Shown here piece after piece: positions 29,314 through 38,689 of a stretch of 64,000 nucleotides of DNA. The notes beneath the pieces were generated by a model, which ran no database searches, was not told where the DNA came from, and saw only the letters and a list, made by a program, of their open reading frames with translations. Every line of letters starts with the position of its first letter. Positions within the stretch are counted from its first letter, which is position 1. The DNA lies in assembly GCF_902499125.1 (NCBI RefSeq), contig NZ_CABVPX010000036.1, forward strand, positions 1 through 64,000, given 5' to 3'. The stretch is from Burkholderia arboris. GTDB taxonomy: Bacteria > Pseudomonadota > Gammaproteobacteria > Burkholderiales > Burkholderiaceae. A program made the translations under genes and the position numbers.

Positions 29314-29991
29314 ATGAAAACCGTATTGATCGTCGGCGCATCGCGCGGCCTCGGCCGCGAATTCGTCCGGCAATACCGGCGCGACGGCTGGAACGTGATC
29401 GCCACCGCGCGCGACGATGCGTCGCTCGACGCGCTGCGCGCGCTCGGTGCGCAGGCGCATGCGCTCGATATCGCGCAGCCCGAGCAGATCGCGGCGCTCG
29501 GCTGGAAGCTCGACGGCGAACGGCTCGATGCGGCCGTGCTCGTGTCGGGCGTGTACGGGCCGCGCACCGAAGGCGTCGAGACGATCACCGCCGAGGATTT
29601 CGACGCGGTGATGCATACGAACGTGCGTGGACCGATGCAACTGCTGCCGATCCTGCTGCCGCTCGTCGAAGATGCGCGCGGCGTGCTGGCCGTCGTGTCG
29701 AGCCGGATGGGCAGCATCGCCGAGGCGACCGGCACGACCGGCTGGCTGTACCGCGCGAGCAAGGCCGCGCTGAACGACGCGCTGCGCATCGCGTCGCTGC
29801 AGACACGCCATGCCGCGTGCATCTCGCTGCATCCCGGCTGGGTGCGCACCGACATGGGCGGCGCGCAGGCCGCGATCGACCCGGAAACCAGCGTGACCGG
29901 CATGCGCCGCGTGATCGCCGAATCCGGTTCGGACGTGTCGCAGGCCAACGGCCGCTTCTTCCAGTACGACGGCATCGAGCTGAGCTGGTGA
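29314..29991 (+). CDS. Short-chain dehydrogenase of the C-factor type
   Basis: 225 residues. Nucleotide motif GASRGLG at 8-14 and catalytic YRASK near 148. The compact length and the LHPGWVRTDMGG segment match the CsgA/C-factor-like SDR subgroup. AAGGAG is positioned before the ATG. Downstream of can by 102 bp, with no obvious functional link. Confidence 0.9.
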   Translation: MKTVLIVGASRGLGREFVRQYRRDGWNVIATARDDASLDALRALGAQAHALDIAQPEQIAALGWKLDGERLDAAVLVSGVYGPRTEGVETITAEDFDAVMHTNVRGPMQLLPILLPLVEDARGVLAVVSSRMGSIAEATGTTGWLYRASKAALNDALRIASLQTRHAACISLHPGWVRTDMGGAQAAIDPETSVTGMRRVIAESGSDVSQANGRFFQYDGIELSW

Positions 29992-30030
29992 GCCGAACCG
30001 ACAACCGATCGTCGTTAATTCCCGTTTCGC

Positions 30031-30468
30031 ATGATTTTGACCCGACCTGACGCGTGCCCGTGCGGCGGCGCGTCCCCCGCCGCCGCCGGTAAAGCGGCGC
30101 CGCCGCGCTATGCGGCCTGCTGCGGCCGCTTCATCGACGGCGGCGAAGCCGCGCCGACCGCGCTCGAGTTGATGCGTTCGCGGTACAGCGCATACGTGCT
30201 CGGCGCGACCGACTACCTGCGCGCGACGTGGGCGGCGCGCACCTGCCCGCCCGATCTCGACACCGACCCCGAAGCACCCGACGCGCCGCGCTGGCTCGGC
30301 CTCGCGGTCAAACGCCATGCGCCGCTCGACGAACGCCACGCGGAGGTCGAATTCGTGGCGCGCTACAAGGTCGGCGGACGCGCCTACCGGCTCCACGAGA
30401 CGAGCCGTTTCGAGCGCGACGAGCACGGTTTCTGGCGCTATGTCGACGGCGAAGTAAGCGAACGCTGA
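30031..30468 (+). CDS. YchJ-type (UPF0225) protein
   Basis: 145 residues. N-terminal CPCGG with a second CC pair (YAACCGRFIDGG) forms a SEC-C-like zinc motif at about 9-32, and the rest is an NTF2-like fold (SRYSAYVLGATDYLRATW; VEFVARYKVGGR). It lacks the second, C-terminal SEC-C motif seen in longer family members. Function unknown. 39 bp downstream of the SDR gene. Confidence 0.88.
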   Translation: MILTRPDACPCGGASPAAAGKAAPPRYAACCGRFIDGGEAAPTALELMRSRYSAYVLGATDYLRATWAARTCPPDLDTDPEAPDAPRWLGLAVKRHAPLDERHAEVEFVARYKVGGRAYRLHETSRFERDEHGFWRYVDGEVSER

Positions 30469-30574
30469 CAAATAGTTGCTGTGTCAGACGCCGGGTAATT
30501 CCCGCATTGCACAACCCGATTTTGTCGGGCTACGATGACCTCGAATTGGTCATGTTGCATGGCAGGGCTTACGA

Positions 30575-31840
30575 ATGGCGTTCAGCAAGGTATTGGTGGG
30601 ATGGATGGCGGCCTGTGCGCTGTCGGCCGCTCAGGCCGGTACGCTGCCGAACGCCAATACGGGTACCAGCGTATCGCTCGCCCATGCCGAGCGCTTCGAC
30701 TACAGCGACGCGAACCTGCCGCAGGTCGCGGCCGATCTCAACGAACAGATTCTCCGCATCCCGGCCGATGCTTCGGGCGCCGTAACGCTCGAGGCGACGC
30801 TCTTCAAGCCGGACGGCCCCGGCCCGTTCCCGCTCGTCGTCTTCAACCACGGCAAGAACACCGGCGATCTCCATCTGCAGCCGCGCAGCCGGCCGCTCGC
30901 GTTCGCACGCGAATTCGTGCGCCGCGGCTATGCGGTGATCGCGCCGAACCGCCAGGGCTTCGCCGGCTCGAGCGGCACGTACCAGCAGGAAGGCTGCAAC
31001 GTCGGCAAGAACGGCCTCGCGCAGGCCGCCGACGTCGATGCGACGGTGCGCTACATGTCGCACCAGCCGTACGTCGATGCGTCGCGCATCGTCGTCGCCG
31101 GCACGTCGCACGGCGGCCTCGTATCGGTCGCGTACGGCACCGAAGCCGCGCCGGGCGTGCGCGGCATCATCAACTTCTCGGGCGGGCTGCGCCAGGACCT
31201 GTGCGACGGCTGGCAGCGCAACCTCGTCGATGCGTTCGACCAGTACGGCGCGCACACGGCCGTGCGGTCGCTGTGGCTGTACGGCGACAACGATTCGGTA
31301 TGGACCCCGGCGCTCGTCGCGCAGATGCACGACGCGTACGTGTCGCATGGCACGCAGGCCCAGTTCATCGATTTCGGCCGCTACAAGGACGACGCGCACC
31401 GGCTGATCGTCGATCGCGACGGCGTGCCCGTGTGGTGGCCGGCCGTCAATGCATTCCTCGCGCAACTGAACCTGCCGACCTCGGTACGCTACGCAGTCGC
31501 GAACCCGCACGAGCCGAAGGCCACCGGCTATGCGTCGATCGATGCGGTCGGCGCGGTGCCGTTCGTCGACGAAGCCGGCCGCGAAGGCTATCGCCGCTTC
31601 CTGAACCAGCATCCGAGCCGCGCGTTCGCGGTGTCGTCGGAAGGGGCGTGGTCGTGGGCAGAAGGCGGCGACGACCCGATGGCGCTTGCACTCGACAACT
31701 GCGCGAAGCAAGGCGCGGGGGCATGCCGGCTGTACGCGGTCAACGACCGTGTCGTGTGGAACGCGAACACGACGCAGACGGCCGACAACGGCGACGACAC
31801 CACGCGCGACACCGACACGCGCGCGCTGGCCTCGCGCTGA
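30575..31840 (+). CDS. Exported alpha/beta hydrolase (dienelactone hydrolase-like)
   Basis: 421 residues with a signal peptide (MAFSKVLVGWMAACALSAAQA). Alpha/beta hydrolase core: oxyanion strand FPLVVFNHGKNTG, nucleophile elbow GTSHGG near 178, acid/His region around LWLYGDNDSVW and the DAHR segment. The last ~110 residues form an additional domain with several Trp and two Cys (NCAKQGAGACRLY) likely disulfide-linked, of the kind fused to hydrolases in Burkholderia. Probably periplasmic or secreted esterase or peptidase; substrate unknown. Candidate -10 TACGAT at 30531 lies in a GGGCTACGATG context. Confidence 0.85.
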   Translation: MAFSKVLVGWMAACALSAAQAGTLPNANTGTSVSLAHAERFDYSDANLPQVAADLNEQILRIPADASGAVTLEATLFKPDGPGPFPLVVFNHGKNTGDLHLQPRSRPLAFAREFVRRGYAVIAPNRQGFAGSSGTYQQEGCNVGKNGLAQAADVDATVRYMSHQPYVDASRIVVAGTSHGGLVSVAYGTEAAPGVRGIINFSGGLRQDLCDGWQRNLVDAFDQYGAHTAVRSLWLYGDNDSVWTPALVAQMHDAYVSHGTQAQFIDFGRYKDDAHRLIVDRDGVPVWWPAVNAFLAQLNLPTSVRYAVANPHEPKATGYASIDAVGAVPFVDEAGREGYRRFLNQHPSRAFAVSSEGAWSWAEGGDDPMALALDNCAKQGAGACRLYAVNDRVVWNANTTQTADNGDDTTRDTDTRALASR

Positions 31841-32317
31841 CGCGCGGCGGCCCGTCCGCCGCCGGCCCGCTCAGCTGACGCTCCTTCCTGCGTTTTCTCC
31901 TGTCCGCGTGCACCTCGCGCGCCGTCGCACGCCGTTCCGGCGCGCCCGTTTTCGCACCTGATTTCCCCCCCGATTCCGCAGATCATTCGACCGCCGCCTT
32001 GTGCGCGCGACGTCGCCCCGTTCGCCCGTTTCCCCCTTCGCTCCCCGATTTTTTGCAATCGTGCCGCGTGCCGTCCCGCGATTTTTTTCTGTCGGGGGGT
32101 GTCACTCGAACGTCGTCATCTGCGGCCATTTCCCCCCTTCCGCCGCGTTCCGTTCCGAGCCGCCATGAACTGCGCCGAACTCCCGCCCAGTAAGGCTTTG
32201 CAGGGTTTGTAACCGCTAGTGCAACGTCCCGCGGAACACGCTAATCTCAGCGCGTTTCGTATCCCGCCGCGCGGCATCCCGTCGATGCCGCGCGGTCGTT
32301 TTACCCCCGGAGTCGCC
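31841..32317. promoter_or_regulatory. 477-bp pyrimidine-rich region upstream of the biotin operon
   Basis: No gene seen. 31870-32160 is strikingly C/T-rich on the plus strand with several T and C runs. Closer to bioA, 32198-32224 holds TTGCA ... TGCAA arms 17 bp apart enclosing GGTT-TGT-AACC (32204-32214), a candidate operator or promoter element. CTAATCT near 32241 is the best -10-like hexamer. It matches none of the BirA, BioR or BioQ operator types I know. Confidence 0.45.
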
Positions 32318-33664
32318 TTGAGTACGCCAGCCACCGACGACTGGGTCGCGCGCAGCCTGCGCGCGGTCTGGCATCCCTGCACCCAGATGAAGCATCACGA
32401 GCGCCTGCCGCTCGTCCCCGTCGCGCGCGGCGCGGGCGTGTGGCTGTACGACCGTGACGGCCGCCGCTACTTCGACGCGATCAGCTCGTGGTGGGTCAAC
32501 CTGTTCGGCCATGCGAACCCGGACATCAACGCGGCGCTGAAGGACCAGCTCGACACGCTCGAGCACGCGATGCTCGCCGGCTGCACGCACGAGCCCGCGA
32601 TCGAGCTCGGCGAGCGGCTGCACGCGCTCACCGCGCGCAACCTCGGCCATGCGTTCTTCGCGTCGGACGGCGCATCGGCCGTCGAGATCGCGCTGAAGAT
32701 GAGCTTCCACGCGTGGCGCAACCGCGGCCGCGCGAACAAGCAGGAATTCGTCTGCGTCGCGAACAGCTATCACGGCGAGACGATCGGCGCGCTCGGCGTG
32801 ACCGACGTCGCGCTGTTCAAGGATGCGTACGACCCGCTGATCCGCCATGCGCACGTCGTCGCGTCGCCCGATGCGCGCGGCGCGCTGCCGGGCGAGACGG
32901 CTGCCGACGTCGCGGGCCGCGCGCTCGCGGACGTGCGGCGCCTGTTCGCCGAACGCGGCGACCGGATCGCCGCGCTGATCGTCGAGCCGCTCGTGCAGTG
33001 CGCGGCCGGCATGGCGATGCATGATCCGTCGTACGTGCGCGGGCTGCGCGCGCTGTGCGACGAATTCGGCGTGCACCTGATCGCCGACGAGATCGCGGTC
33101 GGCTGCGGCCGCACCGGCACCTTCTTCGCCTGCGAGCAGGCCGGCGTCTGGCCCGATTTCATGTGCCTGTCGAAAGGCATCAGCGGCGGCTACCTGCCGC
33201 TGTCGCTCGTGCTCACGCGCGACGACGTGTTCGCGGCGTTCTACGACGACGACACGACCCGCGGCTTCCTGCACTCGCATTCGTACACCGGCAACCCGCT
33301 CGCGTGCCGCGCGGCGGTCGCGACGCTCGACCTGTTCGCGCGCGACGACGTGCTCGCGGGCAACGCGCGCAAATCGGCGACGCTGCGCGCCGCGCTTGGC
33401 TCCCTCGACGCGCATCCGCAGGTGCGCCACCTGCGCGAACGCGGCACGCTGTTCGCGTTCGACGTCGCGCTCGACGGCGACGCGGCACGCGGCTTCTCGC
33501 GGCGCTTCTTCGAACGCGCGCTGGAGCGCGAGCTGCTGCTGCGCCCGATCGGCACGACCGTGTACCTGATGCCGCCGTACGTGATGAGCGACGACGACAT
33601 CGCGTGGCTCGCGCAGCGCACGCGCGACACGCTCGACGCGACCCTGGAGGAAATCGGCCGATGA
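32318..33664 (+). CDS. bioA: Adenosylmethionine--8-amino-7-oxononanoate aminotransferase
   Basis: 448 residues from a TTG start; converts KAPA to DAPA in biotin synthesis. A PLP class III aminotransferase: substrate motif SSWWVN (residues ~50-55), the Asp of DEIAVGCGRTG and the PLP lysine in LSKGISGGYLP. TTG 32318 is favoured because GGAG lies 7 bases upstream and the N-terminus (LSTPATDDWVARSLRAVWHPC) is family-like. An ATG at 32285 would add 11 atypical residues. The stop overlaps bioF (ATGA). Confidence 0.95.
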   Translation: MSTPATDDWVARSLRAVWHPCTQMKHHERLPLVPVARGAGVWLYDRDGRRYFDAISSWWVNLFGHANPDINAALKDQLDTLEHAMLAGCTHEPAIELGERLHALTARNLGHAFFASDGASAVEIALKMSFHAWRNRGRANKQEFVCVANSYHGETIGALGVTDVALFKDAYDPLIRHAHVVASPDARGALPGETAADVAGRALADVRRLFAERGDRIAALIVEPLVQCAAGMAMHDPSYVRGLRALCDEFGVHLIADEIAVGCGRTGTFFACEQAGVWPDFMCLSKGISGGYLPLSLVLTRDDVFAAFYDDDTTRGFLHSHSYTGNPLACRAAVATLDLFARDDVLAGNARKSATLRAALGSLDAHPQVRHLRERGTLFAFDVALDGDAARGFSRRFFERALERELLLRPIGTTVYLMPPYVMSDDDIAWLAQRTRDTLDATLEEIGR

Positions 33665-34845
33665 GCCTGCTCGACACCCTGCAACGCGGCCTCGCCGATC
33701 TCGACGCGCAAGGGCTGCGCCGCGTGCGCCGCATCGCCGACACCGCGTGCGACGCGCGCATGACCGTGAACGGCCGCGAGATCATCGGCTTCGCGAGCAA
33801 CGACTACCTCGGCCTCGCTGCGCATCCGGCGCTCGTCGCCGCATTCGCCGAAGGCGCGCGGCGCTACGGCTCCGGTAGCGGCGGCTCGCACCTGCTCGGA
33901 GGCCATTCGCGCGCGCACGCGACACTCGAGGACGAACTCGCGGGCTTCGCGGGCGGCTTCTCGGATGCCCCGCGCGCGCTGTACTTCAGCACCGGCTACA
34001 TGGCGAACCTCGCCGCGATGACGGCCCTGGCCGGCAAGGGCGCGACACTCTTCTCCGACGCGCTGAACCACGCCTCGCTGATCGACGGCATGCGGCTGTC
34101 GCGCGCGAACGTGCAGGTCTATCCGCACGCGGATACGGCGGCGCTCGCCGCACTGCTCGACGCATCGGATGCCGAAACGAAACTGATCGTCAGCGACACC
34201 GTGTTCAGCATGGATGGCGATATCGCGCCGCTCGCCGAACTCGTCGCGCTGGCCGAACGCCACGGCGCGTGGCTCGTCGTCGACGATGCGCACGGCTTCG
34301 GCGTGCTCGGCCCGCAGGGCCGCGGTGCGCTCGCGGCCGCCGCGCTGCGTTCGCCGCATCTCGTCTACGTCGGCACGCTCGGCAAGGCGGCCGGCGTCGC
34401 GGGCGCGTTCGTGATCGCCCATGAAACCGTGATCGAATGGCTGATCCAGCGCGCGCGCAGCTACATCTTCACGACGGCCGCACCGCCGGCCGTCGCGCAT
34501 GCGGTATCGGCCAGCCTGAAGGTGATCGCGGGCGACGAAGGCGACGCACGACGCACGCACCTCGCCGCCCTGATCGAACGCACCCGCGCGCTGCTGCGCA
34601 ACACGCGCTGGCGACCGGTCGATTCGCACACGGCCGTGCAGCCGCTCGTGATCGGCAGCAACGACGCGACGCTCACCGCGATGCGCGCGCTCGACGCGCA
34701 CGGCCTGTGGGTACCCGCGATCCGGCCGCCGACGGTACCCGCCGGCACGTCACGGCTGCGCGTGTCGCTGTCGGCCGCGCATTCGTTCGACGATCTTGCG
34801 CGGCTCGAAGCCGCGTTGCTGGCAGCAAGCAAGGACGCAGCATGA
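33661..34845 (+). CDS. bioF: 8-amino-7-oxononanoate synthase
   Basis: 394 residues; condenses pimeloyl-ACP/CoA with alanine to KAPA using PLP. Motifs: SNDYLGLA near 45, GSGSGGSHLLGGHS near 76, the DDAHGFGVLG aspartate segment and the PLP lysine in GTLGKAAG. Overlaps bioA by four bases and bioD by four bases, a tightly coupled bioA-bioF-bioD series. Full length. Confidence 0.97.
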   Translation: MSLLDTLQRGLADLDAQGLRRVRRIADTACDARMTVNGREIIGFASNDYLGLAAHPALVAAFAEGARRYGSGSGGSHLLGGHSRAHATLEDELAGFAGGFSDAPRALYFSTGYMANLAAMTALAGKGATLFSDALNHASLIDGMRLSRANVQVYPHADTAALAALLDASDAETKLIVSDTVFSMDGDIAPLAELVALAERHGAWLVVDDAHGFGVLGPQGRGALAAAALRSPHLVYVGTLGKAAGVAGAFVIAHETVIEWLIQRARSYIFTTAAPPAVAHAVSASLKVIAGDEGDARRTHLAALIERTRALLRNTRWRPVDSHTAVQPLVIGSNDATLTAMRALDAHGLWVPAIRPPTVPAGTSRLRVSLSAAHSFDDLARLEAALLAASKDAA

Positions 34846-35561
34846 CGGCCCCCCTTTCCCTTTTCGTCACCGGCACCGACACCGAAATCGGCAAGACCTT
34901 CGTGTCGGCCGCGATGCTGCACGGGTTTGCGCGGCACGGCCTGCGTGCGGCCGCACTGAAGCCCGTCGCGGCCGGCGCGTACGAACGCGACGGCATCTGG
35001 CGCAACGAGGACGCCGACCAGCTCGATGCCGCCGCGAACGTCGTGCTGCCGCCCGAGCTGCGCACGCCGTTCCTGCTGAAAGCACCGGCCGCGCCGCATA
35101 TCGTCGCCGCGCAGGAAGGCGTGACGCTCGACATCGACACGATCGTCGCGTGCCATCGCGAAGCGCTCACGCGCGCGGATATCGTCGTCGTCGAAGGCGC
35201 CGGCGGCTTCCGCGTGCCGATGAACGACACGCAGGACATGGCCGATCTTGCCGTCGCGCTCGGCGTGCCGGTCGTGCTCGTGGTCGGCGTGCGGCTCGGC
35301 TGCATCAACCACGCGCTGCTCACCGCCGACGCGATTGCCGCACGCGGCCTCAAGCTCGCAGGCTGGGTTGCGAACCACGTCGACGCGGCCATGTCGTTCC
35401 CCGACGAGAACATCGCAACGATGCGCGACTGGCTCGCGCGCGAGCACGGCGCGCCGCTGCTCGGCCGCATTCCGTACATGAGCCCGGCCGCCCCCGAATC
35501 CGCCGCGGCGATGCTCGACATCGCCGCGCTCGTCGAGACGCTGCGCACCGCGCAGCATTGA
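34842..35561 (+). CDS. bioD: Dethiobiotin synthetase
   Basis: 239 residues; ATP-dependent carboxylation and ring closure of DAPA. P-loop GTDTEIGKTF at 11-20, catalytic lysine in LKPVAAG (~37-43) and EGAGGFRVP near 115-123. Start overlaps the bioF stop (ATGA). 41 bp before bioB. Confidence 0.97.
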   Translation: MTAPLSLFVTGTDTEIGKTFVSAAMLHGFARHGLRAAALKPVAAGAYERDGIWRNEDADQLDAAANVVLPPELRTPFLLKAPAAPHIVAAQEGVTLDIDTIVACHREALTRADIVVVEGAGGFRVPMNDTQDMADLAVALGVPVVLVVGVRLGCINHALLTADAIAARGLKLAGWVANHVDAAMSFPDENIATMRDWLAREHGAPLLGRIPYMSPAAPESAAAMLDIAALVETLRTAQH

Positions 35562-35602
35562 CCCAACCGATCCCCCAATCCCGCCCAGGACAGGAAAACG
35601 AA

Positions 35603-36622
35603 ATGACCCAAGCCCAGACCGCCGCCGTGCAACCCGACGCGATTCCCGTGGCTGCACCGGCCTCGCAGCGCTGGCGCGTCGCCGACGTCGTCGCGCTGTT
35701 CGCACTGCCGTTCAACGACCTGCTCTTCCGCGCGCAGCAGGTGCATCGCGAGCACTTCGACGCGAACGCAGTGCAGCTGTCGACGCTGCTGTCGATCAAG
35801 ACGGGCGGCTGCGAGGAAGACTGCGGCTACTGCTCGCAGTCGTCGCATCACGACACGGGCCTGAAGGCCGAGAAGCTGATGGACGTCGACGCGGTGCTCG
35901 ATGCCGCGCGCGCGGCGAAGGCGAACGGCGCGAGCCGCTTCTGCATGGGCGCCGCGTGGCGCAACCCGAAGGAGCGCCACATGCCGGCGCTGACCGAGAT
36001 GGTGCGCGGCGTGAAGGAGCTCGGCCTCGAGACCTGCATGACGCTCGGCATGCTCGAGGACGAACAGGCACAGGAACTCGCGAACGCGGGCCTCGACTAC
36101 TACAACCACAACCTCGACACGTCGCCGGAGTTCTACGGCCAGGTGATCTCCACGCGCACGTACCAGGACCGCCTCGACACGCTCGACCGCGTGCGCGACG
36201 CCGGCATCAACGTGTGCTGCGGCGGCATCATCGGGATGGGCGAATCGCGCCGCGAGCGCGCGGGCCTGATCTCGCAGCTCGCGAACCTGAACCCGTATCC
36301 GGATTCGGTGCCGATCAACAACCTCGTCGCGATCGAAGGCACGCCGCTCGAAGGCACCGCGCCGCTCGACCCGTTCGAGTTCGTGCGTACGATTGCAGTC
36401 GCGCGCATCACGATGCCGAAGGCCGTCGTGCGCCTGTCGGCCGGCCGCGAGCAGCTCGACGACGGGCTGCAGGCGATGTGCTTCCTCGCCGGCGCGAACT
36501 CGATGTTCTACGGCGACCAGCTGCTGACGACCAGCAATCCGCAATCGCAGAAGGACCGCGCGCTGTTCGAGCGCCTCGGCATCCGCTCGAGCGACGCGGA
36601 CGCGATGTCGGCCAGCGCGTAA
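35603..36622 (+). CDS. bioB: Biotin synthase
   Basis: 339 residues; radical-SAM insertion of sulfur into dethiobiotin. The [4Fe-4S] motif is C70-EED-C74-GY-C77, and further conserved cysteines for the [2Fe-2S] cluster occur at FCMGAAW, ETCMTLG and INVCCGG. A ~25-residue Ala/Pro-rich N-terminal extension precedes the core. Last gene of bioAFDB, closed by a strong terminator. bioC and bioH functions are not encoded in the window. Confidence 0.97.
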   Translation: MTQAQTAAVQPDAIPVAAPASQRWRVADVVALFALPFNDLLFRAQQVHREHFDANAVQLSTLLSIKTGGCEEDCGYCSQSSHHDTGLKAEKLMDVDAVLDAARAAKANGASRFCMGAAWRNPKERHMPALTEMVRGVKELGLETCMTLGMLEDEQAQELANAGLDYYNHNLDTSPEFYGQVISTRTYQDRLDTLDRVRDAGINVCCGGIIGMGESRRERAGLISQLANLNPYPDSVPINNLVAIEGTPLEGTAPLDPFEFVRTIAVARITMPKAVVRLSAGREQLDDGLQAMCFLAGANSMFYGDQLLTTSNPQSQKDRALFERLGIRSSDADAMSASA

Positions 36623-36631
36623 GCGCCACGC

Positions 36632-36686
36632 ATGGCGGATTCGTCCGCCATACACAAAAAAAGCCGGGATGCGTCCCGGCTTTTTT
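36632..36686 (+). terminator. Tandem hairpins ending the biotin operon
   Basis: First hairpin ATGGCGGA-TTCG-TCCGCCAT (36632-36651). Second AAGCCGGGA (36661-36669), loop TGCG, TCCCGGCTT (36674-36682), flanked by A7 and T6, so it can also end the convergent LysR gene. Confidence 0.9.
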
Positions 36687-36706
36687 CATGCGCGTTCGCC
36701 GCGCGC

Positions 36707-37624
36707 TCAGGTCGCGCCGCCCAGCGCGCGCGGCTCCATGAACGTGTGCCGGAAGTAATCGCGCACCGCGTGCATCGCGGGGCTCAGCTCGATGTTCTTG
36801 CGCCACGCGAGGCCGACGCTCATCGGCGGCACCGGGTCGCGCAGCACGATCGTCTCGATGCGCCGCCCTTCGAGCGACCACGGGCGATACACCATGTCGG
36901 ACAGGATCGCGACGCCGCTGCCGTTCGCGACCATGCTGCGCACGGCCTCGACCGACGACGTGCGCAGGATCACGTTCGGCCGGTACGGCGTCTCGTTCCA
37001 GTAGCGCAGCGCCGTCTGTCCGGCCTCGTCGACCGTCAGCATCACGAACGGCTCGTGCGCGACCTCCGCGAACGTGACGCTCTCGCGCCTGAGCAGCGGA
37101 TGATGCGCGCCGACCCACAGCCGGCGCACCGAATGGATCACCGGCTCCAGCACGAGCTCGGGATTCGACACGTTCGACGTCAGCAGCACGGCCATGTCGT
37201 AGCGGCCCGCGATCAGCCCTTCCTCGATCGACTCGCGGTTCAGCTCGTGCAGGTGGATCGTCAGGCGCGGATAGAGCGTATTCAACCGCAGCACGTGGTG
37301 CGGCAGGAAGTAGCCAAGCACCGTGTAGCTCGCGGCGATCGCGAGCGTGCCGGTCAGCGTGCTTTCGAGGTTCGGGATCCGCATCGCCTCGTCGACCGAC
37401 GACAGGATCGTGTACGCGTGATTGAGAAAGCGCCGCCCGGTGTCGGTGAGCGTCACGCCCGCCGGCGTGCGCAGGAACAGCTGCGTGCCGAGGCTGTCCT
37501 CCAGCTCCTTGATCGCGCTCGTCACGGCCGACTGCGAGATCGTGAGCTGGATCGCGGCCTGCGAGATCTGTCCGAGCTCGGCGGTCGCGACGAAGTACTT
37601 GAGCTGTCTGAGAGTCAGGGCCAT
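36707..37624 (-). CDS. LysR-family regulator of the pxp cluster
   Basis: 305 residues. N-terminal HTH: LTLRQLKYFVATAELGQISQ through QSAVTSAIKELEDSLGTQLF. C-terminal periplasmic-binding-protein-like effector domain, with the LAIAASYTVLGYFLPHHVLR first strand. ATG 37624 is used; a GTG 24 bases upstream adds eight residues and has no ribosome site. Divergent from pxpA, so it most likely senses the lactam or amide substrate and controls that operon; inference from position. A perfect palindrome lies in the intergenic region. Confidence 0.93.
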   Translation of the reverse strand: MALTLRQLKYFVATAELGQISQAAIQLTISQSAVTSAIKELEDSLGTQLFLRTPAGVTLTDTGRRFLNHAYTILSSVDEAMRIPNLESTLTGTLAIAASYTVLGYFLPHHVLRLNTLYPRLTIHLHELNRESIEEGLIAGRYDMAVLLTSNVSNPELVLEPVIHSVRRLWVGAHHPLLRRESVTFAEVAHEPFVMLTVDEAGQTALRYWNETPYRPNVILRTSSVEAVRSMVANGSGVAILSDMVYRPWSLEGRRIETIVLRDPVPPMSVGLAWRKNIELSPAMHAVRDYFRHTFMEPRALGGAT

Positions 37625-37774
37625 GTCCGGTGGAAAACTGATGGGCACACGGCAAACATCATATCAACCGCCCCGCCGGCGGCAATCCGTGACCGCCCGC
37701 CCTGCGCACACCCGCCTGCGGCGGCGCTGCGCGGCCGCTTCGCGCGATATCTAAAAAATCGATACGGTCGCATA

Positions 37775-37790
37775 CAAAAATAGAACTATT
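37775..37790. promoter_or_regulatory. Palindrome in the LysR/pxpA divergent promoter
   Basis: AAAATAG-AA-CTATTTT, a perfect 7-bp inverted repeat in an AT-rich island, ~95 bp before pxpA and ~150 bp before the LysR gene. Suitable as a LysR recognition site or promoter core. Confidence 0.5.
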
Positions 37791-37884
37791 TTGACGCACC
37801 CCGCACGGCTAACCTGCGTTCAACACGGTTTCGGCCCGCGCCCCCGGCGCAAACGACACCGGAGAACCTGGAGGAACGATCCGT

Positions 37885-38667
37885 ATGAGGAAGCACAGTG
37901 TCGACCTGAATTCCGACATGGGCGAAGGTTTCGGCCCGTGGACGATCGGCGACGGCGTCGACGAGCAGATCATGCCGCTCATCAGCTCGGCGAACATCGC
38001 CACCGGTTTTCACGCCGGCGATCCGAACATCATGGCGCGCACGGTGCAGCTTGCGCGCGACGCCGGCGTCGGGATCGGCGCGCATCCGGGCTTTCGCGAT
38101 CTGGTCGGCTTCGGCCGGCGCACGATCACCGAAACGCCGCAGGCGCTCGTCCACGACATCCTGTACCAGCTCGGCGCGCTGCGCGAGTTCGCGCGGCTCA
38201 ACGGCGTGAGCCTGCAGCACGTCAAGCCGCACGGTGCGCTCTACATGCACGCGGCAACCAGCGAAGCGTTCTCCCGGCTGCTGATCGAGACGCTGCAGCG
38301 CGTCGACCCCGGCCTGTGGCTGTACTGCATGGAGGCATCGGTCACCTATCGCGTTGCCAGGGAGTACGGACAGCCGGTGATCCGCGAGTTCTACGCCGAC
38401 CGCGACTACGACCGCAGCGGCTCGATCGTGTTCACGCGCCGCGTGGGCCGCCTCGACCCGCAGCAGGTCGCCGACAAGGTGTTGCGCGCGTGCATCGACG
38501 GCAAGGTGCGCACGGTCGACGGCGACGACATCGACATCGATTTCGATTCGGTCTGCATCCACAGCGACACGCCGGGCGCGCTCGACCTCGTCCGCGACAC
38601 GCGCGATGCGCTGGTCCGCGAAGGCATCCGGACCGCGGGCCCGCGACCGCTCGCCGCCCATCACTGA
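37885..38667 (+). CDS. pxpA: 5-oxoprolinase subunit A (LamB/YcsF family)
   Basis: 260 residues. Family start DLNSDMGEGFGPW (7-19), ANIATGFHAGDP, and KPHGALYMH near 114-122. PxpA is the lactam-handling subunit of prokaryotic 5-oxoprolinase, which opens 5-oxoproline to glutamate with PxpB and PxpC. GGAGG lies 10 bases before the ATG. First gene of a cluster in which carrier-protein and biotin-carboxylase genes sit between pxpA and pxpB. Confidence 0.93.
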   Translation: MRKHSVDLNSDMGEGFGPWTIGDGVDEQIMPLISSANIATGFHAGDPNIMARTVQLARDAGVGIGAHPGFRDLVGFGRRTITETPQALVHDILYQLGALREFARLNGVSLQHVKPHGALYMHAATSEAFSRLLIETLQRVDPGLWLYCMEASVTYRVAREYGQPVIREFYADRDYDRSGSIVFTRRVGRLDPQQVADKVLRACIDGKVRTVDGDDIDIDFDSVCIHSDTPGALDLVRDTRDALVREGIRTAGPRPLAAHH

Positions 38668-38689
38668 ACCCGATTCAAGGAGACGCCAG

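Noticed and set aside
37625..37648. GTG start eight codons upstream for the pxp LysR gene
   Set aside because: No ribosome site and LysR proteins normally begin a few residues before the HTH, as at 37624.
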